Counted from the stretch's first letter, positions 25,420 through 33,480 are shown. The stretch is DNA of 64,000 nt from Bradyrhizobium sp. OK095 (GCF_900109945.1 NZ_FOBX01000010.1:1-64000), one strand, 5' to 3'. A program made the numbers and translations. Notes: a model not told the origin generated them from the letters alone.

Positions 25420-26868
25420 CTATCCCGCGTAGGTGTCGATCGTGCCGCCGCCGCCATGCGTGCCAGCGTTGGCGTGCGGTTGGCAGAGGTGAATGACCGT
25501 GCCCGTTGAGGCGTTGTAATCGATGTATGCCGCGTTCAAGACGTTGAAGTTCGGTTTGCACCGAAAGCACCACATGATTGCGGTGTTGTCGGTTTGGAAC
25601 GTGACAGAGGTGATCGCGCCGCCCATCGCCACGTCGCCAAGGTCGCTAGACCACGTACCCGCGCACAGCGTTTTTGAGCCATTGACGCACCGCACCGAGC
25701 CACCCCGATTGTTCGGGTAGTAGCCGCCGAGGTCCATTCCGATGCAGAGCTCGTGAGCTGTCAGGCCGTTATCCGATTGAGACGTACCGCGGCCATTGTC
25801 GGTGCCCGAGCAATTGACCGTGAGCCACTGCAAGCCGCTGGCCAGCGCGTCATGGAAATTGATGCCGTCCGTGGCGCAGGCGCTTCCCTCGCAGCCGTAG
25901 AGGTAGGCAAGCCCCTTCATGCTCTCGATGCCGAAGCCGCGCGACGTCGTGTTGACCACGCCGCCGGCATACTTGGCCGAGCAGTTCTTCGCGACGAATA
26001 CCCGCTTCAGGGCTGATTGAGCGGAGAGCCGATAATCGAAGGTCGCGGCGGAGGATGCGCCTTCGGCGTCGATGCCCTCCACATAGACGTTAACCGCCTG
26101 GTTGAAATAGAACAGGAAGACGCCAGAGCGGTAGATGCGGGTGTTGGTCGGCGTCGGAACGGCGCCATCAACCCGGCGGATATAGATTTTGGTAGCGTCC
26201 GTGGCCCAAAGGTCCGAAGTCGTCGGGGCCGTCGCCTGCAACGTTGCCGGATCTGCGAGCTTGGAGTGATCCGTGTTCGTCTGGACGCCATAGGTGGCAA
26301 AACCAGACTTGGCCAGGCGGTTGCCCACCCGGTCGATGCTCGTCAGCGCCAGCGAATAGCAATTGGTGTACGTCGCATCGAGCGTGAACGTGCTGAAATT
26401 GTCAAAGGTGCCTGTGACGACGCGGCCGCCATAGGCCACAAAAGCAATATCGATCGTCGGCACGGTCCCGGCAGGCCCGAGCGCGCGGAAATACTCGCCG
26501 GCCATGACGTTGACACGCGCCGAACTCTGCCCGCTGGCATTGGCAAGCTGTATCGCCTTCGTCATCGAAGCGAGCGGCGTTGCAGGCGACAGGCCGTTGT
26601 TGCTGTCACTCGGAGCCGGCGAGCTGCCCGGGGCACCAACCCAATATTGAATGCCCGGACTGACCCTTGCCGGCGATTGCAGATCGAACAGCGCCTCAGG
26701 CGAAATGCCAGCGTCCCCGGTCGCGAGCGTCAGGCCGCCGGGATCTCGGATGGTCGGATTGATCGGCCAGGATGCCGTATCAAAGCCGAGCGCAGGCGGG
26801 ACGAACACTGACACCGTCAGCGCGATAAGCGCACTCGACAGAAACAGAAGTTTCTTCGATCGCCGCAT
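25420..26868 (-). CDS. Right-handed beta-helix protein with signal peptide
   Basis: This protein has 482 residues. Residues 1-28 form a good Sec signal (two Arg/Lys pairs, LLFLSSALIALTVSVFV, cleavage near ALG-F). Its body has features of pectate-lyase-type helices: SNNGLSPATPLASMTKAI, repeated short beta turns, and Cys-containing coils such as LYGCEGSACATDGINFHD and CSGTDNGRG. Tailspikes have this fold but normally no signal peptide, so this could be an exported enzyme or surface protein expressed by the lysogen. It sits between portal and packaging genes, overlapping the upstream stop by one base. Confidence 0.65.
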   Translation of the reverse strand: MRRSKKLLFLSSALIALTVSVFVPPALGFDTASWPINPTIRDPGGLTLATGDAGISPEALFDLQSPARVSPGIQYWVGAPGSSPAPSDSNNGLSPATPLASMTKAIQLANASGQSSARVNVMAGEYFRALGPAGTVPTIDIAFVAYGGRVVTGTFDNFSTFTLDATYTNCYSLALTSIDRVGNRLAKSGFATYGVQTNTDHSKLADPATLQATAPTTSDLWATDATKIYIRRVDGAVPTPTNTRIYRSGVFLFYFNQAVNVYVEGIDAEGASSAATFDYRLSAQSALKRVFVAKNCSAKYAGGVVNTTSRGFGIESMKGLAYLYGCEGSACATDGINFHDALASGLQWLTVNCSGTDNGRGTSQSDNGLTAHELCIGMDLGGYYPNNRGGSVRCVNGSKTLCAGTWSSDLGDVAMGGAITSVTFQTDNTAIMWCFRCKPNFNVLNAAYIDYNASTGTVIHLCQPHANAGTHGGGGTIDTYAG

Positions 26869-27164
26869 TAGGCGCTCGCCGTGATCACGGCCGAAACGTC
26901 AGCATAAACGCCCGTCGCGCTCGCAATGGCGACTTGGTAGACGCCACCCGGGATCGGAAAGGCTGCGAAGCCGTTTGCCGTGAAGGCTTGCACGTCAACC
27001 CAGGTCGAGCCGTCTGCGGCCTGCCGTTGCAGCTTGACCGAGCCGCTATTCCAAGCGGCCGCAATCGCCGTCATACCGTACTCGCCGGCCAAGAGTGGAA
27101 ACGGTCCCTCCGTGGCCGAGCTGTTGCTGACGATCGCCTTGTCGTTGGCCTTCTGTAGTGACAT
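26868..27164 (-). CDS. Small hypothetical phage protein
   Basis: This 98-residue beta-rich protein has segments AAAWNSGSVKLQRQAADGSTWV and GGVYQVAIASATGVYADVSA. They resemble small phage proteins that describe a bounded beta-sandwich domain. A GGGAG ribosome site precedes the ATG. Its stop overlaps the start of the beta-helix gene (TAATG), so the two are probably translated together. No function is known. Confidence 0.55.
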   Translation of the reverse strand: MSLQKANDKAIVSNSSATEGPFPLLAGEYGMTAIAAAWNSGSVKLQRQAADGSTWVDVQAFTANGFAAFPIPGGVYQVAIASATGVYADVSAVITASA

Positions 27165-27173
27165 GTAACTCCC

Positions 27174-27371
27174 TCAGTGAAACTTGCGGCCGTAATGGCG
27201 CCGCTCCATTGCTTCGAGCGTCGCGAGCTCAAGAGCCGCCGCGTTGACGGCATCGATCGCCGCGCAATAGGTGTCGAAATCGACCGCCTGAAAGCTCATG
27301 CGGGTTTCGCCGATCCTGTTCGAGAGCGGGACGAACCAGCCCGGGAAGATGCCCCAGTGAGAAATGATCAT
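27174..27371 (-). CDS. Small hypothetical phage protein
   Basis: The protein has 65 residues and starts MIISHWGIFPGWF at an ATGA overlap with the preceding gene. Its C-terminal half is helical (FDTYCAAIDAVNAAALELATLEAMERR). No family is recognised. A later ATG at 27299 would leave only this helical part. Confidence 0.45.
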   Translation of the reverse strand: MIISHWGIFPGWFVPLSNRIGETRMSFQAVDFDTYCAAIDAVNAAALELATLEAMERRHYGRKFH

Positions 27372-27631
27372 TGCGCGCGCGGCCTGTTGCAGAGGCTGCA
27401 ATAGGCTTCCATCCCGAGCGAGCCGCAACGAGTGCACGCCCGATCAATCGCCTTCTCCGGCGCAGCCGCCGGCGCCAAGCGTCCCTTGATGAAGTCCAGC
27501 GCCTCGCCGATAGAGGAGGAGGCGAACACAGGCCTGTTGACGCGCCCGTAATCAGCAAGATCGCTGACGATAAACCCGCCATCCGGCGCATGCTCGATCC
27601 GCAGCGGATCAATATTTTTCAAGTCAGCCAT
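27368..27631 (-). CDS. Small protein with C-terminal zinc-ribbon-like motif
   Basis: This 87-residue protein ends with CTRCGSLGMEAYCSLC, two CxxC pairs fitting a small zinc-binding knuckle. The N-terminal part (LRIEHAPDGGFIVSDLADYG) is a short beta module. It lies 10 bases downstream of the large terminase gene. The role is unknown; DNA or protein binding is plausible. Confidence 0.5.
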   Translation of the reverse strand: MADLKNIDPLRIEHAPDGGFIVSDLADYGRVNRPVFASSSIGEALDFIKGRLAPAAAPEKAIDRACTRCGSLGMEAYCSLCNRPRAQ

Positions 27632-27641
27632 CACTCCCCCT

Positions 27642-28979
27642 TCACCATCCAGACGGCAGGCCGCCGCCGCTAGAACCCCGGCCCGAATAGGCCTTGCGCC
27701 CCGGCCGTGCGCCCGGCGGTTCGTCGTAAACGATGCACATCAGCCCGTAGGCGTCGGCATCGTGCGAGCTCCAATCGTGGTTGGGCCCCATGCCAACGTC
27801 GCGCTCCTCAGAACGCTTTTCGTGATACCAGCCGAGGCTGTCGCGTCCGTCCTCGGTGGTGGCCTCATTGAAAAACACGCGGTTGAAGACACGGCGGGAC
27901 GTCTGGATGCGCGACATAGCCGCGCCGGTCCCTTGGTTCGGGATAACCAGGACGTCCCATTCGCCGTTTGCGCCAGCGTCGCGCATAGCGCTTTCGTAGG
28001 AGGTCGCATGGACCTTATCGCCCTGGGCGCCGTCGTGAGGCAGGTAGACCGTTGCGCCCTTGTTAAACTTCTTCTCGCGCATCCACTCGGCATAGAACGA
28101 CAGAGGCTGGCTCTGCGCCGTCATGTGGTCGAGGACGTTGATTTTCTGACCGATGAACTGAGCGGCCCAAATCGAGCCGGCATCGGCGCGCATGCCAGTC
28201 CCGCCGATATCGAAGAACAGCTTGATTGGTGCCAACGGATCGCGCGGCACGAAGCAAATGCGGCCTTCTTCCTTCGCGGCCGTGAGGTACTTGGCGAAAT
28301 AGGCGCCGGCCACCACCGAGCGGAAATCACCGTTCCACACCCATTCGTACTGATCAGGACGGTTCGCCTTGTCGTCGAGGCGCGTCTTGTTGAGGATCTT
28401 GGGAAAGAACGGGTTGTCCCGCCAATTGAGCTCAACGATTTTCGCGCCTTCGGGCGGCGACGCGCGAAAGCGTAGATGCGTCGCGCTTTTCTTGCGATCG
28501 GGGTTCCAGGTGACCCAGATCTCCGAACCCTCCTCGCGGACGGTCGGGATGGTGATAGCCCAAGCGCCTTCCGAAACAGCCTCCGCCTCATCGACCCACA
28601 GCAGGCGAATGCGCGCTTTCGACTTGATGCTGTCGAGGTTGTGCCGCAATCCGACGAAGACGAAGCTGATCCGCCTGCACTTCGTCCGGATGTAGGTATC
28701 GCCGACGTCGTAACGCTCCGCGAGCCAAGGCGTCGAGAGAATAGCTGCCTTCACTTCGGCGAACGAGCTGTCAGCCAGCGAGTTCATGAACTCACGGCCG
28801 CAGACGATCACGCCATCCATGTTCGCTTGCGCGAAGTCCACGCCCTTAACCGCCGCCATCGTGGCAAACGAGCGCGTCTTAGCCGAACCGCGACCGCCGA
28901 AGGCGCCACGATACATCGCCTCGCCCTCGAACACGGGGACGAGCTTTGGCGGCAGCAGGATCGGCGGGACGCTGGTCAT
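27642..28979 (-). CDS. Terminase large subunit
   Basis: This 445-residue packaging motor ATPase/nuclease has Walker A GGRGSAKT at 28-35, Walker B RLLWVDEAEAVSE with Asp130-Glu131, and the nuclease domain beginning at FFDIGG with Asp257. The ATG at 28979 overlaps the stop of a 56-codon gene. The family resembles headful (P22/Sf6-like) terminases, consistent with the P22 gp3-like small subunit upstream. Length is normal. Confidence 0.93.
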   Translation of the reverse strand: MTSVPPILLPPKLVPVFEGEAMYRGAFGGRGSAKTRSFATMAAVKGVDFAQANMDGVIVCGREFMNSLADSSFAEVKAAILSTPWLAERYDVGDTYIRTKCRRISFVFVGLRHNLDSIKSKARIRLLWVDEAEAVSEGAWAITIPTVREEGSEIWVTWNPDRKKSATHLRFRASPPEGAKIVELNWRDNPFFPKILNKTRLDDKANRPDQYEWVWNGDFRSVVAGAYFAKYLTAAKEEGRICFVPRDPLAPIKLFFDIGGTGMRADAGSIWAAQFIGQKINVLDHMTAQSQPLSFYAEWMREKKFNKGATVYLPHDGAQGDKVHATSYESAMRDAGANGEWDVLVIPNQGTGAAMSRIQTSRRVFNRVFFNEATTEDGRDSLGWYHEKRSEERDVGMGPNHDWSSHDADAYGLMCIVYDEPPGARPGRKAYSGRGSSGGGLPSGW

Positions 28980-29146
28980 GCGCGCGCCGTCCGGACGTAA
29001 CGCACCACGATCGACAGAACGCAGCCGGCCATGTCGCAACCATCGACATAGGCGGACAACATCCGCTCATCGTGGAAGTGAACCGCGATGGCGACCCTTC
29101 CGGCGATCGTGTGGAACTTCATTGAGCGGATCAGGGACCAATCCAT
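28976..29146 (-). CDS. Small hypothetical protein between terminase subunits
   Basis: This is a 56-residue frame that fills the space between the two terminase genes. It overlaps both by 4 bases or fewer (its ATG lies within the small-subunit stop and its stop within the large-subunit ATG). It starts MDWSLIRSMKFHTIAG and has three Cys in a central hydrophobic region. The perfect ATGA coupling at both ends is the main evidence. The function is unknown. Confidence 0.55.
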   Translation of the reverse strand: MDWSLIRSMKFHTIAGRVAIAVHFHDERMLSAYVDGCDMAGCVLSIVVRYVRTARA

Positions 29147-29649
29147 CACTGATCACCCTTCAATGCCGGGTGATCGGGAGGAAAAGGCGCCGCAACCAGC
29201 TCGATACGCTGGATGTTCTCGCTCTTGATCGGGCCGCCATTCGCGCCGGTCTGTTCCGACCTGTCAGCCAAGCCGAGATCACGGGCGATAATGTTCGCAT
29301 TGAAGAGGTCCGCCGAGGCGCCCTCAAACTTCTGCGTCCTGATCACCTCGTCCACGCGGGAACAGACGTCACCAAAATCTTGCCGGGCGCGATATTCGGT
29401 CCATGCCTGACGGGAAATATCCAGGAAGATGCAGAGGCCCGAGTTCGTCATAGCCCGCATCTTCGGAAGTCGGATGGTCTGAGGCCCATCCTTGGAGCCA
29501 AAGGCTTTGGTCTCATAGAGAGGGTTAGCCTCTACCCAATCGAAGTATTCGCAGGAGGCGAACCACAGAGCATCGGCAGACGCAAAGATAGGCGCGCGCC
29601 CGTGAGAGCTTCGCGCCTTCCAGAACTCGTTACCGACGGGAGCGGACAT
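29146..29649 (-). CDS. Terminase small subunit / DNA-packaging protein (P22 gp3-like)
   Basis: This 167-residue protein has the gp3-like order of elements: GRAPIFASADALWFASCEYFDW, RLPKMRAMTNSGLCIFLDISRQAW (a helix-turn-helix-like region) and DEVIRTQKFEGASADLFNANIIARDLGL. It recognises the packaging site and recruits the large subunit. It stands first in the packaging set except for two small genes upstream. The headful mechanism is inferred from family resemblance. Confidence 0.82.
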   Translation of the reverse strand: MSAPVGNEFWKARSSHGRAPIFASADALWFASCEYFDWVEANPLYETKAFGSKDGPQTIRLPKMRAMTNSGLCIFLDISRQAWTEYRARQDFGDVCSRVDEVIRTQKFEGASADLFNANIIARDLGLADRSEQTGANGGPIKSENIQRIELVAAPFPPDHPALKGDQ

Positions 29650-29654
29650 TCCGG

Positions 29655-29999
29655 TTACTTCACCACCACGGGCCGCTTGTTCAGCGTCCGAGCCTGCGCA
29701 GCCCGAGCCCGCAGCAGCCGGCGCTCAACCTTGAGCGTCTTGGCGCTGGGCTCTTTCACGAGGAGCGCCGCGCGCATCCGGGTTTGCAGATCAGGCGTAA
29801 TCCGGAGATCGCTCGACATATCGACGCCGACCAACTCGAACCGCACATCCATGAACAGCGATTGACGCCACGCCGCCGGATTGGACTGATGCGAAACAGC
29901 CACCGCCTCGACCCAGGAGGGGGATAGCTTATCGAGCAGCCGGCGGGCCTCGCCCTCCACGACCCGAGCAAGCAAACCACGCTCCGCGCTCATTGCCAC
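29655..29999 (-). CDS. Hypothetical phage protein
   Basis: This 114-residue protein has no domain I recognise. It is basic towards its C-terminus (KVERRLLRARAAQARTLNKRP), with a central region FMDVRFELVGVDMSSDLRI. It starts just 3 bases after the stop of the upstream gene and ends 5 bases before the small terminase gene. It is expressed with the packaging genes. Confidence 0.55.
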   Translation of the reverse strand: MAMSAERGLLARVVEGEARRLLDKLSPSWVEAVAVSHQSNPAAWRQSLFMDVRFELVGVDMSSDLRITPDLQTRMRAALLVKEPSAKTLKVERRLLRARAAQARTLNKRPVVVK

Positions 30000-30002
30000 G
30001 GC

Positions 30003-30485
30003 TCAGAGACCCAAATCGTTGGTGTACTGGCCGATCAGCGCAAGGAATTCATCGCCTTCCGCGTGGACCTTATCGGCGAGCTTGCCGAGCGCGTTGACGC
30101 CTTGCAGCTGTTTCGCGAAGCCCTCCCGCATCTTGTCCATGTGCGCGCCCGTGAGATCGGCGAGCGTCTTGCGATGCTCCTCCATCATTTCGCGGAGGGA
30201 CTGACCGGCCGCAGCGGCGCCAGTGACTGACATTGGGGACACTCCAGATGGTTGAGCAGCAGGAACAGGAGCCGGCGCCGGGCGATCCGGGATCAGGTTC
30301 AAAGGCGGAAGCTTCGACATCGCGCGAATGGCCGTCTCGATCTCACCGTCAGAAGCCGTTGCGCTGACCGCGGCGAGATAGCCTGCGCCCCAGCGCAGCA
30401 TGATCTTTCCGCCCTCGATCGACATGGTGAGCGTTTCGATGCCCGGGATATCGGCGAGCCGCAATTTGAGATCAGCAACAGACAA
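30003..30485 (-). CDS. Hypothetical protein, first gene of the late operon
   Basis: The protein has 160 residues. The N-terminal half is beta-like (LRLADIPGIETLTMSIEGGKIMLRW), then a Pro/Ala linker (about 70-95). A helical C-terminal half follows (LREMMEEHRKTLADLTGAHMDKMREG). It is the first gene downstream of the 424-base gap holding the early terminator, so it probably marks the start of the late leftward transcript. No family is recognised. Confidence 0.55.
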   Translation of the reverse strand: MSVADLKLRLADIPGIETLTMSIEGGKIMLRWGAGYLAAVSATASDGEIETAIRAMSKLPPLNLIPDRPAPAPVPAAQPSGVSPMSVTGAAAAGQSLREMMEEHRKTLADLTGAHMDKMREGFAKQLQGVNALGKLADKVHAEGDEFLALIGQYTNDLGL

Positions 30486-30909
30486 GCGCGCCCCCGCGAA
30501 TTTCGTTGGACGTCTCTCCGCCCTGCCTCGCCGTTTCTAGGCCGCTACCCTTCAAGCGTCGGGCGTCTTGGGCCACCGCTAAGCGTCTCGCGGTAAATAT
30601 GCCGGCGCTTTCGTCCCGCCGGCTGGACCGAAGGGCGGATCATTGAGAGCGTCCCCACTCAGGGCTTTTCGCTCTCTCCCCGCCGATCGCTAGGAATTCA
30701 TCACCTCGAAAGAAACGAGGGCCGGCCTGTGGCGTGATCACAAACCGGCCCTCGCGCGCCCCAACCCCAAGGAGAACAACACTCACAAATTCGATCAACG
30801 ATGAAGGAGAAGCACCGCAGACCGAACGCGATTATTCATCTGCGATTTGCGCACTGACCTCAACGCGCGCGTGAAAGTGAAGCAGGGGAAACGAGGGATA
30901 AGCCGCGCG
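30486..30909. other. Early-late boundary region without genes
   Basis: These 424 bases separate the replication operon from the late operon, both on the minus strand. They hold the strong terminator at 30711-30754 and a second inverted repeat (GCCGGC arms at 30601-30606 and 30618-30623). The start of the late transcript should lie here. I could not identify a convincing sigma-70 promoter, which would fit a phage- or antiterminator-controlled start. Confidence 0.6.
30711..30754 (-). terminator. Strong intrinsic terminator of the leftward replication operon
   Basis: A perfect 10-bp stem (CGAGGGCCGG at 30716-30725 with CCGGCCCTCG at 30745-30754) is followed on the minus strand by TTTCTTTC. The 19-base loop contains the palindrome GTGATCAC. 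It lies 156 bases after the last replication gene and upstream of the late genes. Late expression must therefore start beyond it or read through it. Confidence 0.8.
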
Positions 30910-31746
30910 CTAAGCCGGCTCGTTCGCTGGCATCTTCCGCCCGTCCGGCAGCAATCCATATTTCGCGAGGAGCTCCGCCGATGCCTTGCAGCCAGTGAGC
31001 CCAGGCGCCGGCCCGGCATGCCGAGACCAGTAGCCGCCTTTGGCAAACATCTTCACCACATCCTCGATCGGGAATTGCGCGGCCTCGCCGCCGAGCGCTT
31101 GGAGCGCCGCGACCGCCGCGTGATCCGTCCAACGCTGTTGATTGAGCCAGGTCGAGGCCATGGGGATGAATTCCGTTCCGATCTTGTCGGCCTTGTCGGC
31201 CGCGTATTGCTTGATGGCGTCGATCAGCATTTGCGGATCGAGCCCGGTTTTCACCAGCGCGTTGAATTTTCCTTCCGCGGTCTTGCGCGGGTTGTCACCC
31301 TTGCGGCGAGGATAGGCCTTCCAAAATTCTTCAAAGCGAGAGGCCGCCTTCGGTCGCGGCGCGCTAGCGCCCGACAGAGATTCTGTCTCTGTCTCTTCCT
31401 CTCTCTCTGTCTCTTCTCTTCTCTTCTCTGGCATAGCCTCTTGCTTGCACGGCGCTAGCGGCTCGCTAGCATCGAAAAAACCTCCATCAATCAAAGGCCT
31501 TAGCGCTTCCGTGAACTCGTCGAGCGACATGCGAAGCCGCCACGCGATTTTCTGTGCCGGGACCGTGATGCACCCACCCTCGTATTCGGATGCTACAAGC
31601 CAGAGCATCGGCGCTAGCGCTTTGCTAGCGATCGGCAAGCACTGAAAATCCGCATCATCGAGCAACGCCCGATGCAGCTTGATCCATATCGGAGCCCGGT
31701 CTTTGTAGTGCTGGAACGTCTGCCAATTTTTAGGCGTCAGGCTCAT
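30910..31746 (-). CDS. Phage replication protein, DnaD/O-like
   Basis: The 278-residue protein has an N-terminal winged-helix-like part (WIKLHRALLDDADFQCL, then VPAQKIAWRLRMSLDEF), a charged Glu/Arg/Thr linker (about 107-125) and a C-terminal domain. That domain shows FEEFWKAYPRRKG, FIPMASTWLNQQRWTD, the hallmark of lambda O-like/DnaD-like replication initiators of prophages. Its coding DNA contains a cluster of GCTAGC sites that may form the origin, as lambda ori lies within O. No helicase is encoded nearby, so host DnaB is probably recruited. Confidence 0.75.
   Translation of the reverse strand: MSLTPKNWQTFQHYKDRAPIWIKLHRALLDDADFQCLPIASKALAPMLWLVASEYEGGCITVPAQKIAWRLRMSLDEFTEALRPLIDGGFFDASEPLAPCKQEAMPEKRREETEREEETETESLSGASAPRPKAASRFEEFWKAYPRRKGDNPRKTAEGKFNALVKTGLDPQMLIDAIKQYAADKADKIGTEFIPMASTWLNQQRWTDHAAVAALQALGGEAAQFPIEDVVKMFAKGGYWSRHAGPAPGLTGCKASAELLAKYGLLPDGRKMPANEPA
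31363..31629. repeat. Cluster of GCTAGC sites, possible replication iterons
   Basis: GCTAGC occurs at 31363-31368, 31454-31459, 31465-31470, 31613-31618 and 31624-31629 inside the replication protein gene. A sixth copy lies at 31839-31844. Two of the pairs have exactly 11 bp between starts, one helical turn. Palindromic CTAG sites are usually scarce in GC-rich proteobacterial DNA. The iteron function is inferred. Confidence 0.4.
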
Positions 31747-31930
31747 TGCAGTTCCCCTTAACGACGCTCACGACAGCGCCGCCTTCCCCATCAAACGCGA
31801 TTTCAACGCACGCGAGCCGGCCTCGGCCGAACCAGTCGGCTAGCTTCTTACTGTCCCACAGAGAGCCCCGAGCGCCGTTCAGTGAGGAATAGACGTTCGC
31901 CCATACCTTGAGGGGCCGCGGCGCAGTCAC
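31730..31930 (-). CDS. Small hypothetical protein of the replication operon
   Basis: The protein has 66 residues from GTG 31930, which overlaps the upstream stop in GTGA fashion. It ends 17 bases inside the replication gene. It has the segment KVWANVYSSLNGARGSLWDSKKLADWFGRGRLACVEI (positions 5-41, read in parts), a compact alpha/beta pattern. No family is recognised. Coupling at both ends suggests a partner of the replication protein. Confidence 0.5.
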   Translation of the reverse strand: MTAPRPLKVWANVYSSLNGARGSLWDSKKLADWFGRGRLACVEIAFDGEGGAVVSVVKGNCNEPDA

Positions 31931-32220
31931 GCCCCTGCCCTCTCTCTGACCTCGAAGAATTTTCCGGCCTTGGAATTGCGGTTCATGAACCAGCGAGCCA
32001 GCGGCGCGGTCCAATGATCGTTCAGCTTGAACGCCGCATCGCCAAGCTCAACGTGGTGATGCCACCGCAGCCGATGCAGGATCGCGTCAGCCGAGTATTT
32101 CCGGAACCCGAGCTCGAGCAATTCGAGCGCGAGGCTCTCGAACTTGATGCACACGCTTTCCGGGATGCCATCCGGGAACGCCTTCACCGGGGGCGCCATG
32201 TCGAAGACGGGAGCCTGCAC
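31927..32220 (-). CDS. Conserved hypothetical phage protein
   Basis: The protein is 97 residues long and starts at GTG 32220, immediately after the TAG of the DnaA-like gene. The order FESLALELLELGF, YSADAILHRLRWHHHVELGD, FKLNDHWTAPLARWFM is shared with many small proteins of temperate phages from diverse Proteobacteria, where it lies close to replication genes. The two His/Trp-rich segments look like a conserved surface. The function is unknown. Confidence 0.6.
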   Translation of the reverse strand: MQAPVFDMAPPVKAFPDGIPESVCIKFESLALELLELGFRKYSADAILHRLRWHHHVELGDAAFKLNDHWTAPLARWFMNRNSKAGKFFEVRERAGA

Positions 32221-33123
32221 CTATGCCGGCTCCGAAAGCGTCTCGATCAGCTGGGCGACTTCCCAGCAAATATCGATGTTCTCCCGCATCAGCGCCGGAA
32301 TGCGCTCGATCGCATGGATCGCAACCGAGTGATGCCGGCCTCCAAATTGATCGCTGATGACGCGGATCGAGAACCGCGTGAGATCCTTGGCGAGGTAAAT
32401 GGCGACGTTGCGCGCGTGGCGAACGTGCGTCTCCCGGCCGACACCGCAGAGCGCGCGCGGGCTGACGTGGTAGAACCGCGCAACGGTGCCCTGGATGCGC
32501 GCCACGGACGGATAGGCGGATATCCTGAGCTCGTCTATCTCCTCTTCCGGTTGAGCCGGGAGCGGCACGGGCAGCGCAGCGAGCTCGCGGAGTGTCGCGC
32601 GTGCCGTCTCGACCAACTGTTCAAGATCCGGATTACGCCTCATCTTGTGCGGGAACACATTCACCGCGTGCAAAATGGTGGTGTGATCGCGGCCGCCGAA
32701 CTCGCGGCCGATCACCGGCAGGCTTTTCAACGGGCAGAGCTCGTCCGCTAAGAACATTGCCGCATGGCGTGGCGTGACAAGGGCGCCTCCGCGCCGCGGC
32801 CCCTTGATGTCGGCAACCTTGATACCGAACAGCCGCGCAATAACGTCTTGAATTTCGCGGATGGTCAACGATCTCGGTTCGGTCGCATCGACCAGGGAAA
32901 GAACGGCAACAGGTGCCGGCGGATCAGGCTCCGCCGGCACCGCTTCCGGATCGACGGGAGCCGCCCGCGCCGTGACCCGAGAGAGAACGACGGCCGCCGA
33001 TGCGACCGCCTTTTGTTGCGCGACGGCCGCGGCCCGTTCCGCAATCTTGCGGTGGAAATCTTTGTGCCGATCAGGAGCCGAAAGCGCCAATTCCAACTCC
33101 GAAGGTCGAACAGCAATGTTCAT
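32221..33123 (-). CDS. Protein with two tandem DnaA domain-IV-like DNA-binding modules
   Basis: This 300-residue protein consists of a disordered N-terminal region (1-85) and two copies of the DnaA C-terminal module. Copy 1 (about 87-175) has PRHAAMFLADEL, then IGREFGGRDHTTILHAV (GGRDHTT at 143-149), the DnaA signature that contacts the DnaA box. Copy 2 (about 205-295) is degenerate: ARNVAIYLAKDL, ISDQFGGRHHSVAIHAI (GGRHHSV at 261-267). No AAA+ ATPase or domain I is present. It could bind two DnaA boxes, at a phage origin or in competition with host DnaA. Confidence 0.8.
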   Translation of the reverse strand: MNIAVRPSELELALSAPDRHKDFHRKIAERAAAVAQQKAVASAAVVLSRVTARAAPVDPEAVPAEPDPPAPVAVLSLVDATEPRSLTIREIQDVIARLFGIKVADIKGPRRGGALVTPRHAAMFLADELCPLKSLPVIGREFGGRDHTTILHAVNVFPHKMRRNPDLEQLVETARATLRELAALPVPLPAQPEEEIDELRISAYPSVARIQGTVARFYHVSPRALCGVGRETHVRHARNVAIYLAKDLTRFSIRVISDQFGGRHHSVAIHAIERIPALMRENIDICWEVAQLIETLSEPA

Positions 33124-33138
33124 TGAGAAACCCCGCTC

Positions 33139-33480
33139 CTATCCCCCGCGCACCTCGCGAACCAAAGCCTCAGCCGCATCGACCAGATCCGCAGAAGAAT
33201 CGGCGATCGCCTTGATGGTTTCGATATCCCGCCCGAGCAATTGCAGTTGCCGCTGACATTCCGCCTCATATGCCCCCTTCAACTTCATGTAGACCGACAC
33301 CCCGATGTCCCGGATTGCACTGCGACGGTACCGCAACCGCCACATGGTCCAGTAATCGACCCCGTACTCTCGTTCGATCACCCGCATTGCGTTCTCGGTG
33401 TCACCAGGACCGCGAGAACGCATGCGCGTGAGGTCTTTCGACCACCGAACAGCCTGATCCAGATACGCAGATGCAGACAT
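33139..33480 (-). CDS. Hypothetical phage protein upstream of the DnaA-like gene
   Basis: The protein has 113 residues starting MSASAYLDQAVRWSKDL at ATG 33480. The segment RVIEREYGVDYWTMWRLRYRRS resembles a helix-turn-helix, and the C-terminus is helical (ETIKAIADSSADLVDAAEALV). It may be a small DNA-binding protein of the early leftward operon. A longer frame from 33516 adds a Cys-rich stretch unlike the rest and is not preferred. Confidence 0.55.
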   Translation of the reverse strand: MSASAYLDQAVRWSKDLTRMRSRGPGDTENAMRVIEREYGVDYWTMWRLRYRRSAIRDIGVSVYMKLKGAYEAECQRQLQLLGRDIETIKAIADSSADLVDAAEALVREVRGG

